NCBI RefSeq assembly: GCF_900176345.1
Contig: NZ_FWXU01000004.1
Location: 186,001-250,000 of the forward strand
Source: Rhizobium sp. RU36D
GTDB lineage: Bacteria; Pseudomonadota; Alphaproteobacteria; Rhizobiales; Rhizobiaceae
DNA: 64,000 bases
Reading direction: 5' to 3'
Under the pieces are notes generated by a model. The model was not told the DNA's origin. It did not search any database and saw nothing but the letters and a program-made list of their open reading frames with translations. The position numbers were made by a program, and so were the translations under genes. This document shows, one piece after another, positions 33,383 to 41,780 of the stretch (its first letter is position 1; every line of letters starts with the position of its first letter).

Positions 33383-33395
33383 ACAAATAAAGAAC
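33381..33395. promoter_or_regulatory. Alphaproteobacterial LexA (SOS) box between uvrA and ssb
   Basis: GAAC at 33381-33384, seven bases AAATAAA, GAAC at 33392-33395: an exact GAAC-N7-GAAC, the direct-repeat SOS box described for rhizobia. It lies in the 249-base divergent gap, 122 bases from the uvrA start and 114 from the ssb start. The same gene pair shares an SOS box in E. coli, supporting the assignment. Confidence 0.85.
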
Positions 33396-33508
33396 ATATT
33401 TCCCTGTGGATTAAACGCCGAGAATGCGCAAAGGGCGGGCCCTTTGCTTTAAGATCGACCGATGGTTATCAGATGGATCGCGCGGCGGCGCGGCGACGAG
33501 GTGTGAGT

Positions 33509-34030
33509 ATGGCTGGCAGCGTGAACAAGGTAATTCTGATCGGAAATCTGGGTGCAGATCCGGAAATCCGTCGCACGCAGGACGGTCGTCCGATCGCAAA
33601 CCTGCGGATTGCGACCTCCGAAACCTGGCGTGACAAGAACAGCGGCGAACGCCGCGAGAAGACGGAATGGCACACCGTCGTGATTTTCAACGAAGGCCTG
33701 TGCAAGGTGGCGGAGCAGTATCTCAAGAAGGGCTCGACGGTTTATGTCGAGGGTGCGCTCCAGACCCGCAAGTGGCAGGACCAGAACGGCCAGGATCGCT
33801 ATTCCACCGAAGTCGTGCTTCAGGGCTTCAATTCGACCCTGACCATGCTCGGCGGCCGGGGCGAGGGTGCTGGACAGGGCGGTTCGCGCGGCGGCGACGA
33901 TTTTGGCAGCTATGGCGGCAACGATTATGGCGCGCCGGCACCATCGCGCGGTGGCTCGTCAAACCGTGGGTCCTCCGCACCATCAGGCGGAAGCTTTTCG
34001 CGCGATCTGGACGACGACATCCCGTTCTGA
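33509..34030 (+). CDS. ssb: Single-stranded DNA-binding protein
   Basis: A 173-residue SSB. The OB fold starts [21 protein letters not shown], continues with [31 protein letters not shown] and [11 protein letters not shown], then a Gly/Ser-rich disordered linker (about residues 115-160) and the canonical acidic tip DLDDDIPF that recruits partner proteins. An upstream in-frame ATG at 33473 would add 12 non-homologous arginine-rich residues, so ATG at 33509 with GAGGTG upstream is chosen. SOS control is inferred from the LexA box. Confidence 0.97.
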   Translation: MAGSVNKVILIGNLGADPEIRRTQDGRPIANLRIATSETWRDKNSGERREKTEWHTVVIFNEGLCKVAEQYLKKGSTVYVEGALQTRKWQDQNGQDRYSTEVVLQGFNSTLTMLGGRGEGAGQGGSRGGDDFGSYGGNDYGAPAPSRGGSSNRGSSAPSGGSFSRDLDDDIPF

Positions 34031-34050
34031 TCGCGCTGGAGATCAGTGGT

Positions 34051-34077
34051 CGCGGTTTAAATCACGATTGAACCGCG
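34051..34077. terminator. Hairpin between convergent ssb and marC
   Basis: CGCGGTT at 34051-34057 pairs with AACCGCG at 34071-34077 over a 13-base loop containing short A/T complementarity. It lies in the 53-base gap between convergent genes. No clear U-run follows on either strand, so it may rely on Rho or serve as a weak terminator. Confidence 0.45.
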
Positions 34078-34083
34078 TGCCGG

Positions 34084-34713
34084 TCACAGGCCGAAGGCGG
34101 CCTTGATGCCGTCGACCACGAACTGGACCGAAAGGGCGGCAAGGATCACGCCGAGCAGCCGGGTGAGCAGCGCCCGGCCGGTGACGCCAAGCGCACGGTT
34201 CAACCGGTCTGCCAATAGCAAGGCGGCAAGCACCAGGGCGAGACAAACGGCGATGACGGCGATCAATTGTGCTTTGCCTGCCGTCTCCGGCATCGTGCCC
34301 GAAATAAGCACGGTTGCCGAGATTGCGCCCGGGCCGGCGATCAGGGGAATGGCCAGCGGGAACACGGCGATGTTGTGGATGTGATCCTTGGTGATGGCGG
34401 CGTCGCCGGTTTTTTCCTTTCGCTCCTGACGTTTTTCAAAAATCATCTCGAAAGCGATGGTAAACAGCATCAAGCCGCCGGCTATGCGAAATGCACCCAT
34501 GGAAATGCCGAGCGCTGACAGGATGCTCGCGCCGAACAGTGCAAAGACCGTGAGGATGCCGAAGGCGATCAGGGAACTTCGAATGGCCACTTGGCGTCGC
34601 TGCAGCGCGCTCATCCCTTGGGTGACGCCGATGAACAGCGGGGCGAGGCCGGGCGGATCAACGGTGACCAGCAAAGTCGTGAATGCGTTGACCAATTGTT
34701 CCACAGATGCCAT
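34084..34713 (-). CDS. MarC family integral membrane protein
   Basis: A 209-residue protein with six hydrophobic segments and the MarC family pattern: FTTLLVTVDPPGLAPLFIGV at the start, ALGISMGAFRIAGGLMLFTIAFEMIF in the middle and HNIAVFPLAIPLIAGPGAISATVLIS, then LTRLLGVILAALSVQFVVDGI at the end. Despite the name, MarC proteins have no proven role in multiple antibiotic resistance. Transport function is unknown. It is a single gene convergent to ssb. Confidence 0.9.
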   Translation of the reverse strand: MASVEQLVNAFTTLLVTVDPPGLAPLFIGVTQGMSALQRRQVAIRSSLIAFGILTVFALFGASILSALGISMGAFRIAGGLMLFTIAFEMIFEKRQERKEKTGDAAITKDHIHNIAVFPLAIPLIAGPGAISATVLISGTMPETAGKAQLIAVIAVCLALVLAALLLADRLNRALGVTGRALLTRLLGVILAALSVQFVVDGIKAAFGL

Positions 34714-34930
34714 GGGTTCCCTCCAACGTCGGCCTTAGCATGCTTGAGAGGGCGTTTGCGAGCAAGCGGCTGTTTCCATTCATGGCCTTGGCGTGTTCCT
34801 TTCGCGCCGTGCCAGGCTTGCGTGACGAGGGGTGGATTGTCCATGGCCAGGAGGTCGGCTTCCCGCGGTTGTTGGCAGCGGTTCAACAACGGCTTTGAGA
34901 CCAAAAGGCTGTTCAAAACCCCCGCCGAAA

Positions 34931-34959
34931 TTGGCGCGGCGACGGCCTTTCGGCTATAA
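34931..34959 (+). promoter_or_regulatory. Candidate gyrA promoter
   Basis: TTGGCG at 34931-34936, a 17-base spacer and CTATAA at 34954-34959 fit the rhizobial housekeeping promoter. The start of transcription would lie about 30 bases ahead of the gyrA start codon at 34997. The rest of the 283-base gap before gyrA shows no convincing gene. Confidence 0.55.
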
Positions 34960-34996
34960 ACTAGACAGTGATTCTGAATAGAGATCGTGACCTGAT

Positions 34997-37834
34997 TTGA
35001 CTGAGCAAAGCACTCCCGGCGGCGGCAAGTTTCCGTCCGACATCGAGCCGATTTCCATCATTGAGGAAATGCAGCGGTCCTATCTCGATTACGCGATGAG
35101 CGTTATCGTGAGCCGCGCGCTTCCCGATGTTCGCGACGGACTGAAGCCGGTTCATCGCCGCATCCTCTATGGCATGTCGGAACTCGGCATCGACTGGAAC
35201 AAGAAATACGTCAAATGCGCCCGCGTCACCGGTGACGTGATGGGTAAGTACCACCCTCATGGCAACCTGGCGATTTATGACGCGCTGGCGCGCATGGCGC
35301 AGGACTGGTCGCTGCGACTGCCCTTGATTGACGGTCAGGGCAATTTCGGTTCGATCGATGGCGACCCGCCGGCGGCGGAACGCTACACGGAATGCCGGCT
35401 GGAAAAGGCGGCCCATGCGCTGCTCGACGACCTCGATAAGGAAACCGTCGATTTCCGCGACAACTATGACGGCACGCTGTCAGAACCGGTCGTGGTTCCG
35501 GCCAAATTCCCGAACCTGCTGGTCAACGGGGCAGGCGGCATCGCAGTCGGCATGGCCACCAACATTCCGCCGCACAATCTCGGCGAGGTAATCGACGGCT
35601 GCATCGCGCTGATGGACAATCCAGCGATCGAACTGCCGGAACTGATGCAGATCATTCCCGGTCCGGATTTCCCGACAGGCGCTCTGATCCTCGGCCGTTC
35701 TGGCATCAAGTCGGCCTATGAAACCGGGCGCGGCTCCGTGATCATGCGCGGCGTCGCGCGCGTCGAGCCGATGCGTGGTGATCGCGAGCAGATCATCATC
35801 ACAGAAGTTCCCTATCAGGTGAACAAGGCCACGATGATCGAGAAGATGGCCGAGCTTGTGCGCGAGAAGCGCATTGAGGGCATTTCCGATCTTCGCGACG
35901 AGTCCGACCGTCAGGGCTATCGCGTTGTCATCGAGCTGAAGCGCGATGCCAATGCGGAAGTCATCCTGAACCAGCTCTACCGCTATACACCCTTGCAGAC
36001 CTCGTTTGGCTGCAACATGGTGGCGCTGAATGGCGGCAAGCCGGAACAGCTGACACTGATCGACATGCTGCGCGCCTTCGTCAGCTTCCGCGAGGAAGTC
36101 GTTAGCCGGCGAACGAAGTTCCTGCTGCGCAAGGCCCGCGAGCGCGCCCATGTGTTGGTAGGTCTGGCGATTGCAGTTGCCAATATCGATGAAGTGATCC
36201 GCGTGATCCGCAGCGCGCCCGACCCGCAATCGGCACGCGAAATCCTCATGACCCGGCGTTGGCCGGCATCGGATGTCGAATCCCTGATCCGCCTGATCGA
36301 CGATCCCCGCCATCGCATCAACGATGACAACACCTACAACCTGTCGGAAGAGCAGGCGAGGGCAATCCTCGAACTGCGCCTGGCCCGCCTGACGGCGCTT
36401 GGTCGCGACGAAATCGATGAGGAATTGAACAAAATCGGTGCGGAAATCACCGACTATCTCGATATCCTGTCCTCGCGTCTGCGCATCCAGAACATCGTCA
36501 AGGGAGAGCTGACCGCGGTTCGCGACGAGTTCGGCACCCCGCGTCGCACGCAGATCGTCGATGGCGGTCCCGACATGGACGACGAGGACCTGATTGCCCG
36601 CGAAGACATGGTCGTGACGGTGTCCCATCTCGGCTATATCAAGCGCGTGCCGCTGACCACCTATCGCGCGCAGCGCCGCGGTGGCAAAGGACGTTCAGGC
36701 ATGGCGACCCGTGACGAGGATTTCGTTACCCGGCTATTTGTCGCCAGCACCCATGCGCCCGTGCTGTTCTTCTCCTCGCGCGGCATTGTCTACAAGGAAA
36801 AGGTCTGGCGCCTGCCGATCGGCACGCCGACCTCGCGCGGCAAGGCGCTCATCAATATGCTGCCGCTGGAACCCGGCGAGCGCATAACCACGATCATGCC
36901 GCTGCCCGAGGACGAGGCGAGCTGGGACAATCTCGACGTCATGTTCTCGACGACGCGCGGTACCGTTCGCCGCAACAAGCTCTCGGACTTCGTGCAGGTC
37001 AACCGCAACGGCAAGATCGCGATGAAGCTCGAGGAGGAGGGCGACGAGATCCTCTCTGTCGAAACCTGCACTGGGCCGAACCTCGATCTCGGCTTGCCGG
37101 GCGACGACGTGTTGCTGACCACCGCGCTTGGCCAGTGCATCCGCTTCCCCGTGGATGATGTCCGCGTATTCGCCGGACGCAATTCCATCGGTGTTCGCGG
37201 CATATCGCTTGCCGAGGGAGACCGGATTATTTCCATGACGATCGTCGGCCATGTCGATGCCGAACCGTGGGAACGCGCCGCCTATCTGAAGCGCTCTGCC
37301 GCCGAACGGCGTGCCAGCGGTGTCGATGAAGAGGATATCGCGCTTGTTGGCGAAGAAGTGACCGAAGAAGGTCAGTTGTCGGACGAACGCTACGAATATC
37401 TGAAGTCACGCGAGCAGTTCGTGTTGACCGTCTCGGAGAAGGGGTTCGGCAAGCGCTCGTCGTCCTACGACTTCCGGACATCGGGACGCGGGGGCAAGGG
37501 TATCCGCGCCACCGACACCTCCAAGACCAACGAGATCGGTGAGCTTGTTGCCGCCTTCCCGGTCGAGGACAAGAACCAGTTGATGCTGGTCTCCGATGGC
37601 GGGCAGTTGATCCGCGTGCCGGTAGACGGCATCCGCATCGCCAGCCGCGCAACGAAGGGCGTCACGATCTTCTCAACCGCCAAGGATGAAAAGGTTGTCT
37701 CGGTCGAGCGGATCAGTGAGCCCGAAGGTGAAGAGGAACTGGATTTGCCGGCCTCTGTTGATGGCGCGACCACCAGCGAGACGGATGGCGGCAATGATCG
37801 GGCCCCCATTCCGGATGGAGATGCATCCGCCTGA
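34997..37834 (+). CDS. gyrA: DNA gyrase subunit A
   Basis: A 945-residue GyrA. The breakage-reunion domain has [39 protein letters not shown] and catalytic Tyr130 in [10 protein letters not shown]. The C-terminal beta-pinwheel contains the GyrA box RRGGKGRSG (usual QRRGGKG) near residue 560 and further [12 protein letters not shown] blades. The start is TTG at 34997: no ATG lies between the stop upstream and the conserved N-terminus. The quinolone-determining loop reads HPHGN90-L91-A-I-Y-D95, with Leu where E. coli has Ser83. A Pro/Glu/Asp-rich acidic tail ends the protein. Confidence 0.97.
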   Translation: MTEQSTPGGGKFPSDIEPISIIEEMQRSYLDYAMSVIVSRALPDVRDGLKPVHRRILYGMSELGIDWNKKYVKCARVTGDVMGKYHPHGNLAIYDALARMAQDWSLRLPLIDGQGNFGSIDGDPPAAERYTECRLEKAAHALLDDLDKETVDFRDNYDGTLSEPVVVPAKFPNLLVNGAGGIAVGMATNIPPHNLGEVIDGCIALMDNPAIELPELMQIIPGPDFPTGALILGRSGIKSAYETGRGSVIMRGVARVEPMRGDREQIIITEVPYQVNKATMIEKMAELVREKRIEGISDLRDESDRQGYRVVIELKRDANAEVILNQLYRYTPLQTSFGCNMVALNGGKPEQLTLIDMLRAFVSFREEVVSRRTKFLLRKARERAHVLVGLAIAVANIDEVIRVIRSAPDPQSAREILMTRRWPASDVESLIRLIDDPRHRINDDNTYNLSEEQARAILELRLARLTALGRDEIDEELNKIGAEITDYLDILSSRLRIQNIVKGELTAVRDEFGTPRRTQIVDGGPDMDDEDLIAREDMVVTVSHLGYIKRVPLTTYRAQRRGGKGRSGMATRDEDFVTRLFVASTHAPVLFFSSRGIVYKEKVWRLPIGTPTSRGKALINMLPLEPGERITTIMPLPEDEASWDNLDVMFSTTRGTVRRNKLSDFVQVNRNGKIAMKLEEEGDEILSVETCTGPNLDLGLPGDDVLLTTALGQCIRFPVDDVRVFAGRNSIGVRGISLAEGDRIISMTIVGHVDAEPWERAAYLKRSAAERRASGVDEEDIALVGEEVTEEGQLSDERYEYLKSREQFVLTVSEKGFGKRSSSYDFRTSGRGGKGIRATDTSKTNEIGELVAAFPVEDKNQLMLVSDGGQLIRVPVDGIRIASRATKGVTIFSTAKDEKVVSVERISEPEGEEELDLPASVDGATTSETDGGNDRAPIPDGDASA

Positions 37835-37842
37835 CGCTAAAA

Positions 37843-37869
37843 ACCCTCCAATCTGAATGGTTGGAGGGT
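37843..37869 (+). terminator. Hairpin after gyrA
   Basis: ACCCTCCAA at 37843-37851 pairs perfectly with TTGGAGGGT at 37861-37869 over a nine-base loop; the following bases CTTGATTT are only moderately U-rich. It is nine bases after the gyrA stop and probably works with the stronger terminator 36 bases later. Confidence 0.65.
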
Positions 37870-37904
37870 CTTGATTTACCGGCCGAAGTGGTATTTCCGA
37901 AAAT

Positions 37905-37938
37905 AAAAAAGCGGCGCTTCACCGGCGCCGCTTTTTTT
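37905..37938. terminator. Strong bidirectional terminator between gyrA and the micro-ORF cluster
   Basis: A6 plus GCGGCGC (37905-37917) pairs with GCGCCGC plus T7 (37925-37938) around a seven-base loop. On the plus strand it backs up gyrA termination. On the minus strand it would end a transcript reading through the micro-ORFs at 37987-38355. Confidence 0.93.
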
Positions 37939-37986
37939 GACGATAATTGTGTGTTCCGTGTCGCAGCCACTGTTTGCCCGTCAGGG

Positions 37987-38121
37987 TCAAAACGCCTTGT
38001 GGCGGTCAATTATCGACTTGAAGTCCTGATTTTCTCGGCGGAGCGCAGAGACGGTCGAAGCCACGGAGGCGACGAACATGCAACTGATCAGCGCAGCAAG
38101 CGTTGCCAATGTTACGAACAT
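37987..38121 (-). CDS. Micro-ORF 1: 44-residue single-helix membrane protein candidate
   Basis: The frame begins MFVTLATLAALISCMFVA and ends with a charged tail ALRRENQDFKSIIDRHKAF. Hydrophobic residues 2-21 would form one transmembrane helix; the tail would be amphipathic. AAGGA lies six bases ahead of the ATG at 38121 (another in-frame ATG at 38127). It is followed by a strong terminator and preceded by a hairpin that separates it from micro-ORF 2. No family recognised. Support is the ribosome binding site, the membrane-helix composition and the neighbouring frames of the same design; expression is unproven. Confidence 0.55.
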   Translation of the reverse strand: MFVTLATLAALISCMFVASVASTVSALRRENQDFKSIIDRHKAF

Positions 38122-38164
38122 TGTCATTCCTTTCTTCTTCAACCTGTTTCTGCGATTTTGTTCT

Positions 38165-38188
38165 ATCTCGGATCTCTATATCCGAGAT
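38165..38188. terminator. Perfect inverted repeat between micro-ORFs 1 and 2
   Basis: ATCTCGGAT at 38165-38173 and ATCCGAGAT at 38180-38188 form a nine-base stem with a six-base loop, directly after the micro-ORF 2 stop. There is no U-run on the minus strand, so it is more likely an mRNA-stabilising or processing hairpin or an attenuator than a full terminator. Confidence 0.5.
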
Positions 38189-38202
38189 TTATTGTTTCGG
38201 CG

Positions 38203-38355
38203 TTAATGGCCGAAACTGTGATAGCGGGCGGTGATCGGCGGACCGTAGAAGTTTGAGGCACCATCTTCAGTGGTGTGGAAGCCGATAGACGTTGCGAGCA
38301 TCGCCGTCATCATGGTCATCCAAAGCAAATTAATTACCGTTACCTTGTCCGGCAT
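38203..38355 (-). CDS. Micro-ORF 2: 50-residue single-helix membrane protein candidate
   Basis: The frame reads MPDKVTVINLLWMTMMTAML and onward to a tail EDGASNFYGPPITARYHSFGH. Residues 6-25 are a methionine-rich transmembrane helix; the tail is polar with a Tyr/Pro/His-rich end. AAAGGA lies eight bases ahead of the ATG at 38355; in-frame ATGs at 38364 and 38361 are less well spaced. A promoter-like pair lies about 75 bases upstream. No family recognised. With micro-ORF 1 it may form a two-cistron transcript ending at 37905. Confidence 0.6.
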   Translation of the reverse strand: MPDKVTVINLLWMTMMTAMLATSIGFHTTEDGASNFYGPPITARYHSFGH

Positions 38356-38426
38356 AGTCATCATCCTTTCAGGGCGTCTGGGCTGCTGCTTGCGTTAATG
38401 CAAGCGCTCGGCCAAAGTTCCTTTTG

Positions 38427-38455
38427 ATTATGGAAAACCTTCTATGACCGCCAAG
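38427..38455 (-). promoter_or_regulatory. Candidate promoter of micro-ORFs 2 and 1
   Basis: On the minus strand CTTGGC (38455-38450), a 17-base spacer and CATAAT (38432-38427) resemble the housekeeping promoter. The expected start near 38420 leaves a leader of about 65 bases before the micro-ORF 2 ATG. Confidence 0.5.
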
Positions 38456-38476
38456 CTGAAACGTCGCTTAATGCGC

Positions 38477-38495
38477 CGTTCATCCTGCGTTCATC
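38477..38495. promoter_or_regulatory. Perfect 8-base direct repeat with 11-base period upstream of micro-ORF 2
   Basis: CGTTCATC occurs at 38477-38484 and again at 38488-38495, head to tail with an 11-base period. It lies about 22 bases upstream of the candidate -35, around position -60, where OmpR/PhoB-class activators bind as tandem dimers. It also satisfies GTTC-N7-GTTC, the LexA pattern, but the position is unusual for repression. It overlaps the end of micro-ORF 3. Confidence 0.45.
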
Positions 38496-38638
38496 TTCGC
38501 TGCCATTTTACGTGTCTGTCGCAACACGAGGTCGTCCGCTTCGGCTCTCTCTTCGATGATATCGATCAGGAGCTCGACGGCGACTGCAGTGCTGACGGCT
38601 AGGATCACGAGCAGGGCAAGCATGTCAATGGTTCCCAT
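38480..38638 (-). CDS. Micro-ORF 3: 52-residue single-helix membrane protein candidate
   Basis: The frame starts MGTIDMLALLVILAVSTAVA, giving one transmembrane helix at about residues 5-26, followed by an acidic then basic amphipathic tail (ELLIDIIEERAEADDLVLRQ, then TRKMAAKMNAG). ATG at 38638 has no strong ribosome binding site; an internal ATG five codons later has GGGAA upstream, so a 47-residue form is possible. The open frame extends upstream to 38728 without membrane character. No family recognised. Confidence 0.5.
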   Translation of the reverse strand: MGTIDMLALLVILAVSTAVAVELLIDIIEERAEADDLVLRQTRKMAAKMNAG

Positions 38639-38842
38639 TGTTGTGGGATTGCCGCTTGGCAACCTCCATGACGACCAATGTGCCAAATTGCGCCTGAAGC
38701 GGTGCTGAATCCCCCGTTCAGCTTCCATTCACCCGATCAGAGGCGTTGAAGCTGTCTTTCGTGGGTCTTCCAACATCGCAAAAGGCTTGCGGTCATTGCC
38801 GGCTCGTGACACAAGGCGGACCAAACGAGACACGGCGATCCT
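38639..38842. other. Divergent gap micro-ORF 3 / coaD
   Basis: This 204-base stretch must contain the coaD promoter and the leader of micro-ORF 3. GTTCA at 38716 and ATTCA at 38727 repeat with the same 11-base period as the repeat at 38477-38495, but imperfectly. I see no clear -35/-10 pair. Confidence 0.35.
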
Positions 38843-39337
38843 ATGACGACTGCCTTTTACACTGGGTCGTTTGACCCCATGACAAATGGCCACCTGGATG
38901 TGCTCGTCCAGGCGCTGAAGGTCGCGCCCCGGGTTATCGTCGCGATCGGCGTTCATCCGGGCAAGGTGCCGTTTTTCAGCTATGAGGAAAGGGCTGCGCT
39001 CATTCGCGAAAGCCTCTCGGCTATTCTTCCGGAGAGGTCTGACGATATCGACGTCGTCTCCTTCGACGGTCTTGCTGTCGATGCTGCCCGCCAGCATGGC
39101 GCAACGCTTCTGGTTCGCGGCCTGCGCGACAGCACGGATTTCGATTACGAAATGCAGATGGCCGGCATGAACCATGAGATGGCGCCCGATCTGCAGACCA
39201 TTTTCCTGCCGGCCGGCGCGGCATCCCGGCCCATTACGGCCACATTGGTACGGCAGATCGCCTCCATGGGCGGTGATGTCAGTGCCTTTGTGCCGCCGCC
39301 CGTCCTATCCGCCCTGAAAAGCAGGCGCAAAGCCTGA
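38843..39337 (+). CDS. coaD: Phosphopantetheine adenylyltransferase
   Basis: A 164-residue PPAT of normal length, transferring AMP to 4'-phosphopantetheine in the penultimate step of coenzyme A synthesis. The nucleotidyltransferase start [17 protein letters not shown] contains the T/HxGH motif (TNGH), and the second signature is [14 protein letters not shown], a variant of ISSTxxRE. The central [20 protein letters not shown] is typical. The ATG at 38843 has only a weak upstream signal. Two cyclophilin genes follow on the same strand, the first after 20 bases. Confidence 0.96.
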   Translation: MTTAFYTGSFDPMTNGHLDVLVQALKVAPRVIVAIGVHPGKVPFFSYEERAALIRESLSAILPERSDDIDVVSFDGLAVDAARQHGATLLVRGLRDSTDFDYEMQMAGMNHEMAPDLQTIFLPAGAASRPITATLVRQIASMGGDVSAFVPPPVLSALKSRRKA

Positions 39338-39357
39338 TAGCGATTTATGGAGTCCCC

Positions 39358-39927
39358 ATGAAACTAATTCATCTTGCTGTTGCCGGTCTTATGGCGATCT
39401 CCGGCTTTGTCGGCTCGGCTGTAGCCGCCGAGGACGATTTCCTCACCATCCAGTTGAAGGATGGCCCTGTTGTTATCGAGCTTCTGCCGAAGTCGGCTCC
39501 CCAGCACGTGGCGCGCCTCAAGGAGCTTGCTTCGAAGGGCGAGTTCGACAATGTCGCTTTCCATCGCGTGATCGAAGGCTTCATGGCGCAGACCGGCGAC
39601 GTGCAGTTCGGCGACATGGAAGACGGCTTCCAGCCCGATCGCGCCGGTACCGGCGGCTCCAGCCTGCCTGACCTTCCGGCTGAATTCTCCAACATTCCCT
39701 TCGAGCGCGGTACGGTCGGCATGGCCCGCGCCCAGGACCCGAATTCCGCCAACTCGCAGTTCTTCATCATGTTTGCCGATGGCGGCTTCCTCAACGGCCA
39801 GTACACGGTTGTAGGCAAGGTCGTTGCCGGCATGGATCATGTTGACAAGATCAAGCGTGGCGATGGCGCCAACGGCGAAGTTTCGAACCCCGACCGCATG
39901 GTCAAGGTCACCGTCGGAAGAAAATAA
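39358..39927 (+). CDS. Peptidyl-prolyl cis-trans isomerase, cyclophilin type, exported
   Basis: A 189-residue cyclophilin with a signal peptide (residues 1-23, GLMAISGFVGSAVAAE). The domain shows VAFHRVIEGFMAQTGD (the F-H-R..F-M-Q-GD catalytic strand), AEFSNIPFERGTVGMARAQDPNSANSQFFIMFADGGFLNGQYTVVGKV in short pieces, and KIKRGDG near the end. It would assist proline isomerisation during periplasmic folding. It is 20 bases after coaD and 95 bases before a second, cytosolic cyclophilin, from which it differs by the signal peptide. Confidence 0.95.
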   Translation: MKLIHLAVAGLMAISGFVGSAVAAEDDFLTIQLKDGPVVIELLPKSAPQHVARLKELASKGEFDNVAFHRVIEGFMAQTGDVQFGDMEDGFQPDRAGTGGSSLPDLPAEFSNIPFERGTVGMARAQDPNSANSQFFIMFADGGFLNGQYTVVGKVVAGMDHVDKIKRGDGANGEVSNPDRMVKVTVGRK

Positions 39928-40022
39928 GGCCATCGGCCGATTTCATGCGGAGCGCCTGCGCATCCGCCACTGCATCCAGTGTGATGCTCTAGACTGGGCA
40001 GAGCCCATAAAAGGAGAATAAC

Positions 40023-40532
40023 ATGGCCGAGATCAAGGATCCGGAAAACACGATCATCCTGGAAACCACCAAGGGCAAGGTCGTCATCCAGTTGCTTCCG
40101 GAAGTGGCCCCGGGCCATGTTGCCCGCATCAAGGAACTCTCGCGCGAAGGCGCCTATGACGGCGTCGTCTTCCATCGCGTCATCGCCGACTTCATGGCAC
40201 AGACCGGCGACGTACAGTTCGGCAAGCAGGGTGGCGAGAACTTCAACCCGGCGCGCGCCGGCATGGGCGGCTCTTCCAAGCCGGATCTCGCCGCTGAATT
40301 CTCCGCCACCCCGCATGTGCGCGGCACCTGCTCGATGGCCCGCTCACAGAGCCCGAATTCGGCGAACTCGCAGTTCTTCATCTGCTTCACCGACGCTCCG
40401 TGGCTCAACAAGCAGTATTCCGTCTGGGGCCAGGTCATCGAAGGCATGGACGTCATCGACCAGATCAAGAAGGGCGAGCCTGTTCGCGATCCCGATTCGA
40501 TCGTGTCGATGAAGGTTGCCGCCGACGCCTGA
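40023..40532 (+). CDS. Peptidyl-prolyl cis-trans isomerase, cyclophilin type, cytosolic
   Basis: A 169-residue cyclophilin without a signal peptide. The catalytic strand VVFHRVIADFMAQTGDVQFG, the SMARSQSPNSANSQFFICF segment and the final WGQVIEGMDVIDQIKKGEP match the PpiB class. The ATG follows AAAGGAGAATAAC, a strong ribosome binding site. It is clearly a paralog of the exported copy upstream (both share KSA/EVAPxHVARIKEL-type N-terminal segments), so the pair probably arose by tandem duplication with gain or loss of an export signal. Confidence 0.95.
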   Translation: MAEIKDPENTIILETTKGKVVIQLLPEVAPGHVARIKELSREGAYDGVVFHRVIADFMAQTGDVQFGKQGGENFNPARAGMGGSSKPDLAAEFSATPHVRGTCSMARSQSPNSANSQFFICFTDAPWLNKQYSVWGQVIEGMDVIDQIKKGEPVRDPDSIVSMKVAADA

Positions 40533-40687
40533 TCGCGTGACTGATGTGGAACCCGCCCGACGCGGATTGCGTCCGGGCGGGTTCTCGCGTTTCGGGAAGC
40601 CTGATAAACATGCAGCAAGTCCGTACTGGACTGCCATTTCATCACTAGCCTATGGAGCGTGTCGCCCAAGCGGCCCTCTGGAAAACC

Positions 40688-41776
40688 ATGCGCGTAGACC
40701 TTTTCGACTTCGACCTTCCGGATGAAAGCATTGCGCTCAGGCCCGCCAGCCCGAGGCATGACGCGCGGCTGCTCGTGATCAGGCCTGAAGGCGGCCAATC
40801 GCTTCAGGATAGCACCGTCATCGACCTGCCGTCTTTCCTTCGTCAGGGCGATGCGCTGGTCTTTAACGACACGAAGGTCATCCCCGCCCAGTTGGAAGGC
40901 ATTCGCCATCGCGAGGGCGCCGAACAGACTGGCATTTCCTGCACGCTGCATATGCGTGTTGGGGCGAACCGCTGGAAGGCCTTTGCGAGGCCGGGCAAGC
41001 GGATCAAGGAGGGTGATCGGCTGAGCTTTGGTGGTCATGGCGGGGACGCCTGTCTGCTAGGCACCCTGGATGCGACGGTTGCGGAAAAGGGCGAGGCCGG
41101 CGAGATCGAACTCGCCTTTGATTTCTCAGGCCCGGATCTCGACCAGGCCATTGCGGCCGTCGGGCATATTCCGCTGCCGCCCTATATCGCGGCCAAGCGT
41201 CCTGAAGATGGCCAGGACAGGACCGACTACCAGACCATCTATGCCCGGGAAGAAGGTGCCGTTGCGGCCCCGACTGCCGGCCTGCATTTCACGCCCGAAC
41301 TGTTCGATAAACTCGATGCCGCCGGCATCCAACGGCATTTCGTTACGCTTCACGTTGGGGCAGGGACCTTCCTGCCCGTCAAGGCCGACGACACCGCCGA
41401 CCACAAGATGCACCAGGAGATCGGCCATGTCAGCGACGCCACCGCGGCGGCACTGAATGACGTGCGCCGCCGCGGCGGTCGGATCGTCTGCGTCGGCACA
41501 ACGTCGCTGCGGCTGATCGAGAGTGCGGCCGACGATCAGGGTGTCATTCACCCCTGGTCGGGCGCAACGGATATCTTCATCACCCCAGGCTATCGCTTCC
41601 GTGCTGTCGATGTGCTGATGACCAACTTCCATCTGCCCAAGTCGACGCTGTTCATGCTCGTCTCGGCCTTTTGCGGCCTTGAGACCATGCAGGGCGCCTA
41701 TGCCCATGCCATCGCCTCGGGCTACCGTTTCTATTCCTATGGCGATTCAAGCCTGCTGTTCCGAAAAGACCGCTGA
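40688..41776 (+). CDS. queA: S-adenosylmethionine:tRNA ribosyltransferase-isomerase
   Basis: A 362-residue QueA making epoxyqueuosine in tRNA from the preQ1 inserted by Tgt. It starts [20 protein letters not shown] and carries [54 protein letters not shown] and the C-terminal [19 protein letters not shown]. An upstream in-frame ATG at 40652 would add 12 residues; the conserved start is at 40688. tgt, acting one step earlier, follows four bases after the stop. Confidence 0.96.
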   Translation: MRVDLFDFDLPDESIALRPASPRHDARLLVIRPEGGQSLQDSTVIDLPSFLRQGDALVFNDTKVIPAQLEGIRHREGAEQTGISCTLHMRVGANRWKAFARPGKRIKEGDRLSFGGHGGDACLLGTLDATVAEKGEAGEIELAFDFSGPDLDQAIAAVGHIPLPPYIAAKRPEDGQDRTDYQTIYAREEGAVAAPTAGLHFTPELFDKLDAAGIQRHFVTLHVGAGTFLPVKADDTADHKMHQEIGHVSDATAAALNDVRRRGGRIVCVGTTSLRLIESAADDQGVIHPWSGATDIFITPGYRFRAVDVLMTNFHLPKSTLFMLVSAFCGLETMQGAYAHAIASGYRFYSYGDSSLLFRKDR

Positions 41777-41780
41777 ATCC

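Noticed and set aside
34707..34898. Possible 63-codon plus-strand gene ahead of gyrA
   Set aside because: No ribosome binding site and no membrane or domain pattern, and it begins inside the marC start region.
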